Shown here: piece after piece, positions 42,061 to 50,927 of the stretch
Layout of the letters: every line of letters starts with the position of its first letter
Position numbering within the stretch: the stretch's first letter is position 1
Assembly: GCA_965219965.1 (NCBI GenBank)
Contig: OZ244796.1
Span: 1-64,000, forward strand
From: G965219965 sp965219965
GTDB taxonomy: Bacteria; Pseudomonadota; Alphaproteobacteria; RS24
Direction: 5' to 3'
Length of the DNA: 64,000 bases
Position numbers and translations under genes: made by a program
The notes under the pieces: model-generated
Seen by the model: only the letters and a program-made list of their open reading frames with translations
Database searches by the model: none
What the model was told of the DNA's origin: nothing

Positions 42061-43869
42061 ATGGCATTGGAAACGGCTCAACTAATTTGGCGCAAGGGCG
42101 TGCCAGAGTCGGTGCGTTTCGGCGATATTTATTTCTCCCGCGATGATGCGATGGGCGAGGTGGCGCATCATTTTTTGCACGGTAATGATTTGCCCGCAAG
42201 GCTGGCGGCGGGGGAAGGGGGCGTGTTTACCATTGGCGAAACGGGCTTCGGCACGGGGCTGAATTTTCTATGCCTTTGGCAAATGTGGGACGCATTGGCT
42301 GCGCCTAAGCCGAATGTGCATTTTATCACCACCGAATTGCACCCGCTCACGGCACAAGATTTAGCCCGCGCCCATAAGGCGTGGCCAGTTTTAGAAAATT
42401 ATGCGCGGGATTTGCAAGCCGCCTATCCGCCGCCACTTGGCGGGGCGCATAGGCGGTTTTTTGCGGGCGGGCGCGTTGTGGTGGATTTTTTATGGGGCGA
42501 TGCGGCGACACAGTTAGCCCGTTATGATGGTTTGGGGGCGGGCGGCGTGCAAGCGTGGTTTTTGGACGGCTTTGCGCCGCGCTGTAATGCGGCGATGTGG
42601 TCGGCAGATGTGTTTGATGCGGTGGCGGCACGCTCGGCGGCGGGGGCGAGCTGTGCCAGCTTTACTTCTGCGGGTGCGGTGCGGCGCGGGTTGGAAGCGG
42701 TCGGCTTTCGCGTGGAAAAGAAAAGCGGCTTTGGCAAAAAACGCAATATGTGCGTGGGCGTTTTGCAAAATGCAGGCGCGTCTGTGCGGGCGCAAAGTAA
42801 AAAGGCTTTGGTGGTCGGCGGCGGCTTAGCGGGGGTGTTAAGCGCGGCGCATTTGGCACGGCTCGGCTGGCAAGTGGTTGTGCTGGAAGCGCGAAGCGAT
42901 ATTTGCTTAGGCGCAAGCGGCAATCCAGCCAGTGCCTTTGTGCCGTTTTATCATAACCAGCGCGCACAAAGGGCGCGTATGTTGGGGGCGGGTCATGCGG
43001 GCATGGGGCATTGGCTTGACGCGCTGGCGGCAAATGGGCATGAGCTGGGCGGCAATCGGGACGGCATGGTGATGCTGAATATGGGTGCGAAGCTGGCACG
43101 CGCCCAGCGTTTTGCCCAATGGCAGGACAGTCTGCGCTTGCCCGATGATGTGCGCCGTAAGCTGAGCGCGGAAGAGGCCAGCGCATTGGCGGGGGTAGCT
43201 CTGCCCTATGGCGGCTGGTTTTACCCGCAAGCGGGCTGGTTGGATTTGGCGGCGGTCGCCCGTGCGGTGCTGGCGGAAGCGGGCGAAAGGGTGACGGTGT
43301 TGGCTGACCATGCGGTGGCCGAACTGGTGGAAATGGCAGGCGGCTGGCAGGCGCGGGTGGAAAATGGGGCGGCGTTTGACGCCGATATTGTGGTGCTGGC
43401 CGCTCCTGCGCTGGCGGCGGAGATTTTGCCTGAAGTGACATTAGAAGCCGTGCATGGCCAAAGCATAAAATTTTCCGCCCCCGATGGTTTGGGCGGATTA
43501 AAGCGGGCTGTCGGGTGCGGGTATAGTCTTTTGCCTTTGGCGGCGGGGCAAATAATTTGGGGGGCGAGCTTTCGTCATAAAATAAAGACGCCCGATATAT
43601 TGGCCGAAGAAACCGCACAGCTTGTGGCGGATTTCAAAACGGCTTTTGATTTTCTGCCCCGCGAAACTTTGGCGGGGTTTGGTGATGGGCAAGTTTCGGC
43701 ATGGGCGGGTTTGCGCTATAGCCATGCGTCTCGTTTGCCGCTTATTGGCGCGGTGGAAAAACGCGCAGGGCTTTATGTGAACCTCGCGCATGGAGCGCGG
43801 GGCAGTTTAACCGCAAACTTACCTTTTAGCGCGGCGGCGTATGATGGCTTTACGGAATCCGCGCAATAA
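42061..43869 (+). CDS. mnmC: Bifunctional tRNA 5-methylaminomethyl-2-thiouridine enzyme MnmC
   Basis: 602 residues with both domains. The N-terminal MnmC2 methyltransferase has GETGFGTGLNFLCLWQMW and WFLDGFAPRCNAAMW. The C-terminal FAD-dependent MnmC1 oxidoreductase starts at about residue 247 with ALVVGGGLAGVLSAAHLARL and ends with GLYVNLAHGARGSLTANLPF. It converts cmnm5s2U to nm5s2U and then mnm5s2U at the wobble base of some tRNAs. The stop overlaps the convergent cyclase gene by 20 bases. Confidence 0.93.
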   Translation: MALETAQLIWRKGVPESVRFGDIYFSRDDAMGEVAHHFLHGNDLPARLAAGEGGVFTIGETGFGTGLNFLCLWQMWDALAAPKPNVHFITTELHPLTAQDLARAHKAWPVLENYARDLQAAYPPPLGGAHRRFFAGGRVVVDFLWGDAATQLARYDGLGAGGVQAWFLDGFAPRCNAAMWSADVFDAVAARSAAGASCASFTSAGAVRRGLEAVGFRVEKKSGFGKKRNMCVGVLQNAGASVRAQSKKALVVGGGLAGVLSAAHLARLGWQVVVLEARSDICLGASGNPASAFVPFYHNQRAQRARMLGAGHAGMGHWLDALAANGHELGGNRDGMVMLNMGAKLARAQRFAQWQDSLRLPDDVRRKLSAEEASALAGVALPYGGWFYPQAGWLDLAAVARAVLAEAGERVTVLADHAVAELVEMAGGWQARVENGAAFDADIVVLAAPALAAEILPEVTLEAVHGQSIKFSAPDGLGGLKRAVGCGYSLLPLAAGQIIWGASFRHKIKTPDILAEETAQLVADFKTAFDFLPRETLAGFGDGQVSAWAGLRYSHASRLPLIGAVEKRAGLYVNLAHGARGSLTANLPFSAAAYDGFTESAQ

Positions 43870-44623
43870 CCCGTGCAGGCGCACCACTGCCGCCTTTAAT
43901 TTTCATCGGCAAAGCAAAAACCGTGCTGCCCGTTGGCGGGAGCTTGTCAAGATTGGCGAGATTTTCCAGCCCGGGCATATTTTCCGCCGATAAAATTTGA
44001 TGGGTTTCAAATTGGCGCGACTGACCATAATCAAGGCTCGGCGTGTCTAGCCCCACCAGCGCGATATTGCGATTATCCACCAGCCATTGCGCTGCGCGCG
44101 GATGGATGCCGGGGAAATGCAATTTCGGCACAGCCTTGCCGCCGCGCTCTTGCGTTCCCATATATTTTTCTTTATCCGGCCAAAATTGGGCAAAGCCAGT
44201 GTAAAAAAGCAAAAGCGTGTTGTCGGGCAGGCGGCCATGTTTGGCTTCCCATTGGGTGATGTCGCGCACCCGAATTTGATAATCAGGGTTTTTCAGCGCA
44301 CGGGCGGAAACATCAATGACCGATGCCGGCCCAATGAGGCGTTCAAGCGGGACTTCTGACGCGCCATGCCCTTTTTCATAAAAATGAATGGGCGCGTCCA
44401 TATGCGTGCCGCCATGCTCGGCGGCGGCATAGTTATTGGCCGAATAAAAATAACCGCCCGCGCTTTTGCCATGATGCACACTTTCTAATTCAAAATTATC
44501 CGCCGTCGGCCAGTAAATTGTCTCGGCATCAAATTCGTAAGAAAGATCAATCCATTTCTCTGCATAGGCGGGCGCACAAAGCACCAGCGCAATGACATAA
44601 ATTAAAAAGCTAAAATGCTTCAT
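43850..44623 (-). CDS. Exported cyclase-family metal hydrolase (kynurenine formamidase-like)
   Basis: 257 residues with a signal peptide (FLIYVIALVLCAPAYA). The PF04199 metal motif is complete: AAEHGGTHMDAPIHF, with other ligands expected in the GLDTPSLDYG segment. Family members hydrolyse N-formylkynurenine, isatin or related amides; the exported form is often simply called a cyclase-family protein, substrate unknown. AGGA ribosome binding site. The outer-membrane barrel gene lies upstream on the same strand, nine bases away, suggesting co-transcription. Confidence 0.85.
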   Translation of the reverse strand: MKHFSFLIYVIALVLCAPAYAEKWIDLSYEFDAETIYWPTADNFELESVHHGKSAGGYFYSANNYAAAEHGGTHMDAPIHFYEKGHGASEVPLERLIGPASVIDVSARALKNPDYQIRVRDITQWEAKHGRLPDNTLLLFYTGFAQFWPDKEKYMGTQERGGKAVPKLHFPGIHPRAAQWLVDNRNIALVGLDTPSLDYGQSRQFETHQILSAENMPGLENLANLDKLPPTGSTVFALPMKIKGGSGAPARVIARIP

Positions 44624-44632
44624 GACGTATCC

Positions 44633-45601
44633 TTAAAATTTATGCGATAGGGAAATAGCAATGGCATAAAAATTCATATCATCGCTGGAAATGCCGCCCG
44701 TAACTTTGCGCGTGCCGTCACGGCGATTATAGGGCGGGTGGCCGCGTAGGGGATTCCAAACCGCCTCGCCGCCCGTAAAAGCGTCATCATATTCCACCCA
44801 ACGGAATTGCAAGCCAAGCATGCTGGTGGCGTTAAGCATGTAATCCACACCCGCCAGCAACTGCCATGCGATAGAGTCATCTTTGAACGTGCGATTGGCA
44901 ACGCTGGACGTGCCAGCCAAATTATTGCGAACGGTTTCTTCTTCGGCAGGGGTCAGGTCGGGGTGGTCGCGGCCTGTGTAAATGTCATTGGGGTCGGCAC
45001 TGCGGGTCCAATTACTGCCCCAATCTACTTCGCGCTCGCCAATGCCAAGCCCAAAACCTAAATTGGGAATAAATTTCCCGCTTTGGCCAACGGGTTCAAA
45101 TTCATAAAATATATTGGCAAATAAATTGCGGCTTTGAATGGTGCCAAGATAGGAATCGACTTTGTGCAATTCATCGCGCTGTTTTTGCTGGTTAATGGCA
45201 GACAAATGGCGCGGCGTGACGGTTTGGCCTAAATTGGTGGCATGGGTGAAATACTCCGCTTCCACACGGATATTGTCGCGCAGATAAGTGCCAATGGCGA
45301 GGGCGGCAAAATCTCCGTCCGAGCTAGAAAAATCCGACTCCCAACCTTCGCTAAGCGCGACGGGCTGGGTCGCACAAGCGGCGATTTTGGCATAGGCGGG
45401 GTTGATATATTCATCGCACAGACTGCCGCCATCATTGCTCGCACCATTCAGCACAAGCCCATCGGCAAAGCTCAAACCAAAACTCAGCCGCATATATTTT
45501 TGACTGGTGGCTTCTTGTGCTTGCGTCACGCCCGATAGGCCGAGCAGGCTCAGCAAAGCGAGGGTGAGAATAAATATATGTGTTCTGATTGAGAAAGTCA
45601 T
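44633..45601 (-). CDS. Outer-membrane beta-barrel protein
   Basis: 322 residues from the ATG at 45601, which follows GGAGACG. Signal peptide FILTLALLSLLGLSGVTQAQA. The mature part alternates hydrophobic and polar residues in strands (YMRLSFGLSFADG, NIRVEAEYFTHA, LFANIFYEFEPVG, NFYAIAISLSHKF) and ends in Phe, the outer-membrane insertion signal. Strand number suggests a small OmpW/OmpA-like barrel. Two Cys in one extracellular loop (SLCDEY ... IAACAT) may be joined. Role unknown; ligand or porin function cannot be told. Confidence 0.75.
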   Translation of the reverse strand: MTFSIRTHIFILTLALLSLLGLSGVTQAQEATSQKYMRLSFGLSFADGLVLNGASNDGGSLCDEYINPAYAKIAACATQPVALSEGWESDFSSSDGDFAALAIGTYLRDNIRVEAEYFTHATNLGQTVTPRHLSAINQQKQRDELHKVDSYLGTIQSRNLFANIFYEFEPVGQSGKFIPNLGFGLGIGEREVDWGSNWTRSADPNDIYTGRDHPDLTPAEEETVRNNLAGTSSVANRTFKDDSIAWQLLAGVDYMLNATSMLGLQFRWVEYDDAFTGGEAVWNPLRGHPPYNRRDGTRKVTGGISSDDMNFYAIAISLSHKF

Positions 45602-45657
45602 TTGCGTCTCCTTATTTATGGGTTTTATTTTGTCGCCATATGGGCGCGGGGTCAAGT

Positions 45658-46914
45658 TTATTTATCGCGCATGAGTTTTTGGGCAATCGCTTTACCTTGT
45701 TCTACGGCGGGTTGGTCAAATGCGTTCACATCAAGCAGATGCGCGGCTAAAATGGTTTCCAGCATGAAATCCATCAGCAAACGGCCAAGACTTTCTTCAT
45801 TGAGTATGTCCAGCGCGATTTTGCGTGCGGGGCGGCCATTATTTATCAGTGCCTGATAGGTGGCTTCGGCTTGGGCGGCGATAAGTGCGCCCAGCCCACG
45901 CCCATGCAGCCAGTCTAGGGCTGGCACTTGGCTGGCCGTGCCATTAGCGGTCAGACGATTATCGGGCGGGGTGGTGATGAGGGTGTAAAATTTATCATCT
46001 GGCCCGTCTAGGTAAAGTTGTAACTGGCTGTGCTGGTCAATCGTGCCAAGCGCGTTCATAGGCGTGGTGCCGCGCCCGTCCTTGCCCAAACTTTCCGCCC
46101 AAATTTGGCGATACCAAAAAGCAAAACGCTCAAGGCGTTGCTCATAAGGCATCAATACGGAAATGGTGCGGCCATTTTTAATATGGGCAATTTGTATCGC
46201 CGCCCCCGCCGCCGCGCCATTTTCTAAAAGCTGGTCGGCGTGTAAAAATTCATGCAATGCTTTAGCCGCGCCTTTGCGTAAGGCGGTTAGCTCCAACCCC
46301 GCCAAAGCGGCAGGCAAAAGACCAACATTGGTCAGCACAGAAAACCGTCCGCCAATTTTGCTGTCATGGGGCAGGGTAGGCAGGTCTAAATCCGTAGCAA
46401 TGCGGCGTAGGGTATTGTCATTATCTTGCGTGATAACGCAAAAATGGGCGCGGGCTTCTAATTTGGCTTGCTCCACCGCCCCAAGTGCGGCGGAAAATTG
46501 CGCCATCGTTTCCGCCGTGCCGCCCGATTTGGACACGACCACAAAACCCGTGTCGGCCAAAGCGTCGGGGGCCAGTAAATCATGCAGGCAGGCGGTGGAT
46601 AAATTATCAAGGAAAAAAAGGGTGGGGGTTTTTTTACGCGCCGCATGGGACGGCGTTCCCCAGCCCGTGAGCTGTGCCAGCACCTGCCCGCCTAGCCCCG
46701 CCCCGCCCGTGCCAAGAAAAACCACCCGTTTGAATTGGCGCAAATGGGCGGCCATTTCTTCAATGGCGGCTAAATCATCGCGCTGGTCGGGCAAAGCAAA
46801 AAGCGGTAGGGGATTTTCGCGCAAATGGGCGCGGTGCAAGTCTAGCTTATCCAGCAAATTGGCAAAAAACGCCTCGCTCTTGCGGCAAATAGCGTGGGTT
46901 ATATCAATATGCAC
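45658..46914 (-). CDS. pgi: Glucose-6-phosphate isomerase
   Basis: 418 residues from a GTG start with AGGGAA in front. SIS-domain core with VVFLGTGGAGLGGQVLAQL and VVVSKSGGTAETM. SKIGGRFSVLTNVGLLPAAL is the second PGI signature. It is shorter than the E. coli enzyme (549) and resembles the compact alphaproteobacterial form. It interconverts glucose-6-phosphate and fructose-6-phosphate. Nothing else of glycolysis is nearby. Confidence 0.88.
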   Translation of the reverse strand: MHIDITHAICRKSEAFFANLLDKLDLHRAHLRENPLPLFALPDQRDDLAAIEEMAAHLRQFKRVVFLGTGGAGLGGQVLAQLTGWGTPSHAARKKTPTLFFLDNLSTACLHDLLAPDALADTGFVVVSKSGGTAETMAQFSAALGAVEQAKLEARAHFCVITQDNDNTLRRIATDLDLPTLPHDSKIGGRFSVLTNVGLLPAALAGLELTALRKGAAKALHEFLHADQLLENGAAAGAAIQIAHIKNGRTISVLMPYEQRLERFAFWYRQIWAESLGKDGRGTTPMNALGTIDQHSQLQLYLDGPDDKFYTLITTPPDNRLTANGTASQVPALDWLHGRGLGALIAAQAEATYQALINNGRPARKIALDILNEESLGRLLMDFMLETILAAHLLDVNAFDQPAVEQGKAIAQKLMRDK

Positions 46915-47128
46915 GGTATTCCCTTCTTATCTCGTCATTATATATAGACATTATATATAGGCATGAGGCGGTTATAGCATGGCGTCAAAAAGGCGCAATG
47001 GGGGGCGGCAGGAAAGCAGAATTTTGCTATTTTTAACATTCATGAAACATTTCACCCCTAATGATAAGGCAGGTGAGTCGGCAGGCTTGCTCCATTTTAT
47101 ACAAATATAGGGGAAGAGGGTCATTGTG

Positions 47129-48217
47129 ATGAAAAAAGTTTTTATAAATATGGCTGCATTGATTTTGCTCGCCGCGCCTGCATGGGCTGGCACAGTTAAA
47201 ACAGATGGGGCGGATATTATCATTAGCACGAAAGGCGGGCTGAAAGCTAAAACCGCGGATGGCAAAGCGAGTTTCCAAATTGGTGGCCGTTTGCAATGGG
47301 ATTATGACAGCACCTCATCGGATTTGAATGAAACAGATGATTTTGATGTGCGCCGTGCGCGGATTTTCTTCAAAGGCCATTATGGCGATTGGGGCTATAA
47401 GGCGCAGTTTAATGTCGCCGAAAGCGCAGGCTCAAAAGGCGGCGATGCGGAAGATTTATATATTCGCTATATGGGGCTGGGCAAGCTGGCCAATATCACG
47501 GTCGGCAAGCAACAAGAGCCATTTGGCATGGAATATCTGACCAGCAGTAAAGATGTGAGCGCACTGGAACGCAGTGCGCTGACCGAAAGATTTGTGCGCG
47601 GGCGGAGCGCGGGTGTAAAACTGCATGGCGCGGGCAAAAATTGGACTTACGGCATCGGGCTGTTTGAAGCCGATGGCGATGGTAAGGATGATTTTGCCGA
47701 AACGGCTTTAGCGGGTCGGGTGACTTATGTGCCTGTGAAAACCGATAAGGGTTTGGTGCATGTCGGCTTGGCCTATACTGATGTTGGCGGCGAAACGGCG
47801 GCTGATGAATTTGACGCGCTTAGTGTTGAACTGGCGGGCGCGTATCAATCTTTCCATGCCAAAGCAGAATTTTTTGACGGCACAGAAGGCGGGCAAGATA
47901 TTGACGGCTATTATGTGCAACTGGCTTGGGTGATAACGGGCGAAAGCCGCCCCTATAAAAAGGGTCTGTTTAAGCGCGTCAAACCAAATAGCGGCGCAGG
48001 TGCGTGGGAAGCCGTGCTGCGCTATGAAGATGGCGCGGGCAAATATAGCGACATCGGGCTTGGCACAGGCGAAGGCGAGCAAACCACTTATGGCGTGAAT
48101 TATTACGCCAATGACCATGTGCGGCTGGGACTAAGCTATATGGATGGCGAAATGAGCCATGCGGGCGGCACAGCGACGGGCGATGAGCTGCGTTTTCGGG
48201 TGCAATTAACCTATTAA
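47129..48217 (+). CDS. Phosphate-selective porin, OprO/OprP family
   Basis: 362 residues with signal peptide (NMAALILLAAPAWAG). The mature N-terminus has IGGRLQWDYDSTSSD, then DFDVRRARIFFKGHYGDWGY and NITVGKQQEPFGMEYLTSSK, all typical of OprP-type 16-strand porins. The chain ends LRFRVQLTY with an aromatic C-terminal residue. Named for phosphate in Pseudomonas, but many homologues pass other anions. GTG at 47126 directly precedes the preferred ATG; AGAGGG is the ribosome binding site. Followed by an intrinsic terminator. Confidence 0.88.
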   Translation: MKKVFINMAALILLAAPAWAGTVKTDGADIIISTKGGLKAKTADGKASFQIGGRLQWDYDSTSSDLNETDDFDVRRARIFFKGHYGDWGYKAQFNVAESAGSKGGDAEDLYIRYMGLGKLANITVGKQQEPFGMEYLTSSKDVSALERSALTERFVRGRSAGVKLHGAGKNWTYGIGLFEADGDGKDDFAETALAGRVTYVPVKTDKGLVHVGLAYTDVGGETAADEFDALSVELAGAYQSFHAKAEFFDGTEGGQDIDGYYVQLAWVITGESRPYKKGLFKRVKPNSGAGAWEAVLRYEDGAGKYSDIGLGTGEGEQTTYGVNYYANDHVRLGLSYMDGEMSHAGGTATGDELRFRVQLTY

Positions 48218-48236
48218 GCCAATTTTAAGCAATCAA

Positions 48237-48279
48237 GGCGGCGGGCGGGGCGCAAGAAAAAAACCCGCCAGCCGTTTTT
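48237..48279 (+). terminator. Intrinsic terminator after the porin gene
   Basis: GGCGGCGGG (48237-48245) pairs with CCCGCCaGCC (48264-48273) and is followed by GTTTTT. Lies 20 bases after the porin stop codon. Confidence 0.7.
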
Positions 48280-48467
48280 CGTGTAATAAAATTACATAAA
48301 AACTTTTTGATTGAGGCAGAAAACTGCAAATTGCCCCTTTAAGGGCGAAAAACCCTGCACATTGGCACAAAGTAAGGTAAAAAGAGCGATAAATTGAGTC
48401 ACCCCATTTGACCTATTGCGGTCGGCCATGCGGGTGGCGCGTTTGTTAAATGGGAGACCTTTACGTG

Positions 48468-49529
48468 ATGGCTGGAAAAAAAACCACCGCCAAAAAAACC
48501 CGTCGCGCTTCTAAAGCACCCGCCAAAGCGGGCAAAGCAGGCAGCAATGCTTTGCTGAGCGCGAAGGAACTGCGCCATGTGCATCGCCAAATGCTGACCA
48601 TACGCCGTTTTGAAGAACGCGCTGGCCAGCTTTATGGCTTGGGCAAAATTGGCGGCTTTTGTCATCTTTATAGCGGGCAGGAAGCGGTGGTGACGGGCAT
48701 TGTGCAAGCACGGAAAAAAGGCGACCAAATGATTACCGCTTACCGCGACCATGGCCATATGATTGCATGCGGGGCCGAGCCGAAAAATATCATGGCCGAA
48801 TTATTTGGCCGCGCATCGGGCGTGTCTAAAGGCAAGGGCGGGTCTATGCACATGTTTGATACAGACAGCCATTTTTATGGCGGGCATGGGATTGTCGGCG
48901 CACAAGTGCCAATCGGCACGGGACTGGCTTTTGCCAATCATTATCGCGGCGAAAAATCCGTGAGCCTGACTTTTTTCGGCGATGGGGCGGCTAATCAGGG
49001 CCAAGTTTATGAAAGTTTCAACATGGCCGCTTTGTGGAAACTGCCCGTCATTTATATTATTGAAAATAACCAATATGCGATGGGGACAAGCGTGGAGCGT
49101 GCCTCAGCGCAAACGGATTTTTCCCGCCGTGGGGAAGGCTTTGGCATTAAAGGCGTGCAAGTGGACGGCATGGATGTGGAAGCGGTTCACGCGGCCACGC
49201 TTGAGGCTTTGGATTTTGCCCGCAAAGGCCATGGGCCAATGATTTTGGAAATGAAAACCTATCGCTATAGCGGCCATTCTATGTCTGATCCGGCTAAATA
49301 TAGAAAGCGCGAAGAGGTTAAACAAGTCCGCACCGACCATGACCCGATTAAAATTATTGAAGAACGGCTGCAAACACGCAAAATTATGAGCGAGGCCGAA
49401 GCCAAAGAAGTTAACCGCGAAGTGCTGGAAGTGATTGAAGCGGCCACTGTTTTCGCGGAGGAAAGTCCAGAGCCAGATGTGGCGGAGCTTTTCACCGATA
49501 TTTATGTGGAGGACAGCCATGCCCGTTGA
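48468..49529 (+). CDS. pdhA: Pyruvate dehydrogenase E1 component, alpha subunit
   Basis: 353 residues from ATG 48468, with GGGAG upstream. After a Lys/Ala-rich N-terminal extension, the thiamine-diphosphate enzyme shows IRRFEERAGQLYGLGKIGGF and HLYSGQEAV. It also has the ThDP motif FGDGAANQGQVYESFNMA-like segment and YRYSGHSMSDPAKYR, the phosphorylation-loop region. With PdhB it decarboxylates pyruvate and reductively acetylates the lipoyl arm. Its end overlaps the pdhB start by 11 bases, so translation is coupled. Confidence 0.95.
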   Translation: MAGKKTTAKKTRRASKAPAKAGKAGSNALLSAKELRHVHRQMLTIRRFEERAGQLYGLGKIGGFCHLYSGQEAVVTGIVQARKKGDQMITAYRDHGHMIACGAEPKNIMAELFGRASGVSKGKGGSMHMFDTDSHFYGGHGIVGAQVPIGTGLAFANHYRGEKSVSLTFFGDGAANQGQVYESFNMAALWKLPVIYIIENNQYAMGTSVERASAQTDFSRRGEGFGIKGVQVDGMDVEAVHAATLEALDFARKGHGPMILEMKTYRYSGHSMSDPAKYRKREEVKQVRTDHDPIKIIEERLQTRKIMSEAEAKEVNREVLEVIEAATVFAEESPEPDVAELFTDIYVEDSHAR

Positions 49530-50913
49530 GATTGTAATGCCCGCCTTGTCGCCCACAATGGAAAAAGGCAAGCTGGCAAATTGGCAAGTTAAGGTTGGCG
49601 ACAAAGTAGAGGCGGGCGATGTGCTGGCCGAAATTGAAACCGATAAGGCTTTGGTGGAATTAGAAGCCACTGCCGATGGCGAAGTGGGCAAATTGCTGAT
49701 TGAAAATGGCACAGCCGATGTGGCGGTCAATACGCCGATTGCTTATTTGCTCGGCGAGGGCGAAGATGCGGCGGCTTTAGAGGGGCTGGCGGAAAAGGCG
49801 GCGGCGGTTGACGTAAAAGCAGAGGCCGCGCCTGCGCCTGCGGCGGAAACGCCTACACCGCAAGCTACGCCTGTTGCGACTCCAACGACTCCAACTGTGC
49901 CAGAGGCAATGGCCATACCCGAAGGCACGCAAATGGTTGAACTCAGTGTGCGTGAGGCCTTGCGCGATGCGATGGCCGAAGAAATGCGCCGCGATAAGGA
50001 TGTGTTTGTGATGGGTGAGGAAGTGGCCGAATATCAAGGCGCGTATAAGGTGACGCAAGGGCTGTTAGATGAATTTGGCCCAAAGCGTGTGATTGATACG
50101 CCGATTGTGGAGCATGGTTTTGCCGGTTTGGGCGTGGGCGCGGCCATGGCGGGGCTAAAACCCGTTGTGGAATTTATGACTTTTAATTTTGCCATGCAGG
50201 CCATGGATCAAATTATTAACTCGGCGGCGAAAACGCATTATATGTCGGGCGGCGCGATTACTTGCCCGATTGTGTTTCGCGGCCCTAATGGCGCGGCCAA
50301 GCGCGTGGCGGCACAGCATAGCCAAGATTATGCCGCTTGGTATGCCCATGTGCCGGGGCTGAAAGTGGTCTCGCCCTTCGCGCCCGCCGATGCGAAGGCT
50401 TTGCTCAAAGCCGCCATTCGTGACCCCAACCCCGTTTTGGTTTTGGAGCATGAATTGCTTTATGCCGATAAAGGCCCTGTGCCAGAGGGGGCGGAATTTG
50501 TTCTGCCCATTGGCAAGGCGGGTATTTTAAGGGCGGGAGCCGATGTGACGCTTGTGTCGCATGCACGCGGCTTGCATAGCTGTTTGGCGGCGGCGGAGCA
50601 ATTAGCCGCGCAAAGTGTGCAATGCGAAGTGATAGATTTACGCAGCTTGCGGCCTTTAGATATGGCCACGATTTTAGCCAGCGTGCAAAAAACCAATCGC
50701 ATTGTGACGGTGGAAGAAGGCTGGCCTGTGGCGGGGATTGGCGCGGAAATTGCCGCCCGCATACAAGCAGAGGGTTTTGACGATTTAGACGCCCCCATAG
50801 AACGGGTGACGGGCTTAGATGTGCCACTGCCCTATGCAGCGAATTTGGAAATTTTTGCTTTGCCAACGCCCGAAAAAGTTATAGAGGCGGTTAATGCCGT
50901 GTGCTATCGCTAA
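49519..50913 (+). CDS. pdhB: Pyruvate dehydrogenase E1 beta subunit with N-terminal lipoyl domain
   Basis: 464 residues from ATG 49519, GGAGG in front. Residues 1-77 are a lipoyl domain (PVEIVMPALSPTMEKG) with the lipoylated Lys in EIETDKALVE. An Ala/Pro/Thr-rich hinge (about 95-135) follows, then the E1-beta transketolase-like domain starting VREALRDAMAEEMRRD, with GLGVGAAMAGLKPVVEFMTF. A lipoyl domain on E1-beta is a hallmark of alphaproteobacterial PDH. The lipoyl region is nearly identical at DNA level to that of pdhC. Confidence 0.95.
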   Translation: MPVEIVMPALSPTMEKGKLANWQVKVGDKVEAGDVLAEIETDKALVELEATADGEVGKLLIENGTADVAVNTPIAYLLGEGEDAAALEGLAEKAAAVDVKAEAAPAPAAETPTPQATPVATPTTPTVPEAMAIPEGTQMVELSVREALRDAMAEEMRRDKDVFVMGEEVAEYQGAYKVTQGLLDEFGPKRVIDTPIVEHGFAGLGVGAAMAGLKPVVEFMTFNFAMQAMDQIINSAAKTHYMSGGAITCPIVFRGPNGAAKRVAAQHSQDYAAWYAHVPGLKVVSPFAPADAKALLKAAIRDPNPVLVLEHELLYADKGPVPEGAEFVLPIGKAGILRAGADVTLVSHARGLHSCLAAAEQLAAQSVQCEVIDLRSLRPLDMATILASVQKTNRIVTVEEGWPVAGIGAEIAARIQAEGFDDLDAPIERVTGLDVPLPYAANLEIFALPTPEKVIEAVNAVCYR

Positions 50914-50927
50914 GCAGGAGACGCGCT

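Noticed and set aside
47035..47056. Possible Pho box (CATTCATGAAACATTTCA) upstream of the OprP-type porin
   Set aside because: Only the first half fits the PhoB consensus at 5 of 7 positions; the second repeat is out of register.
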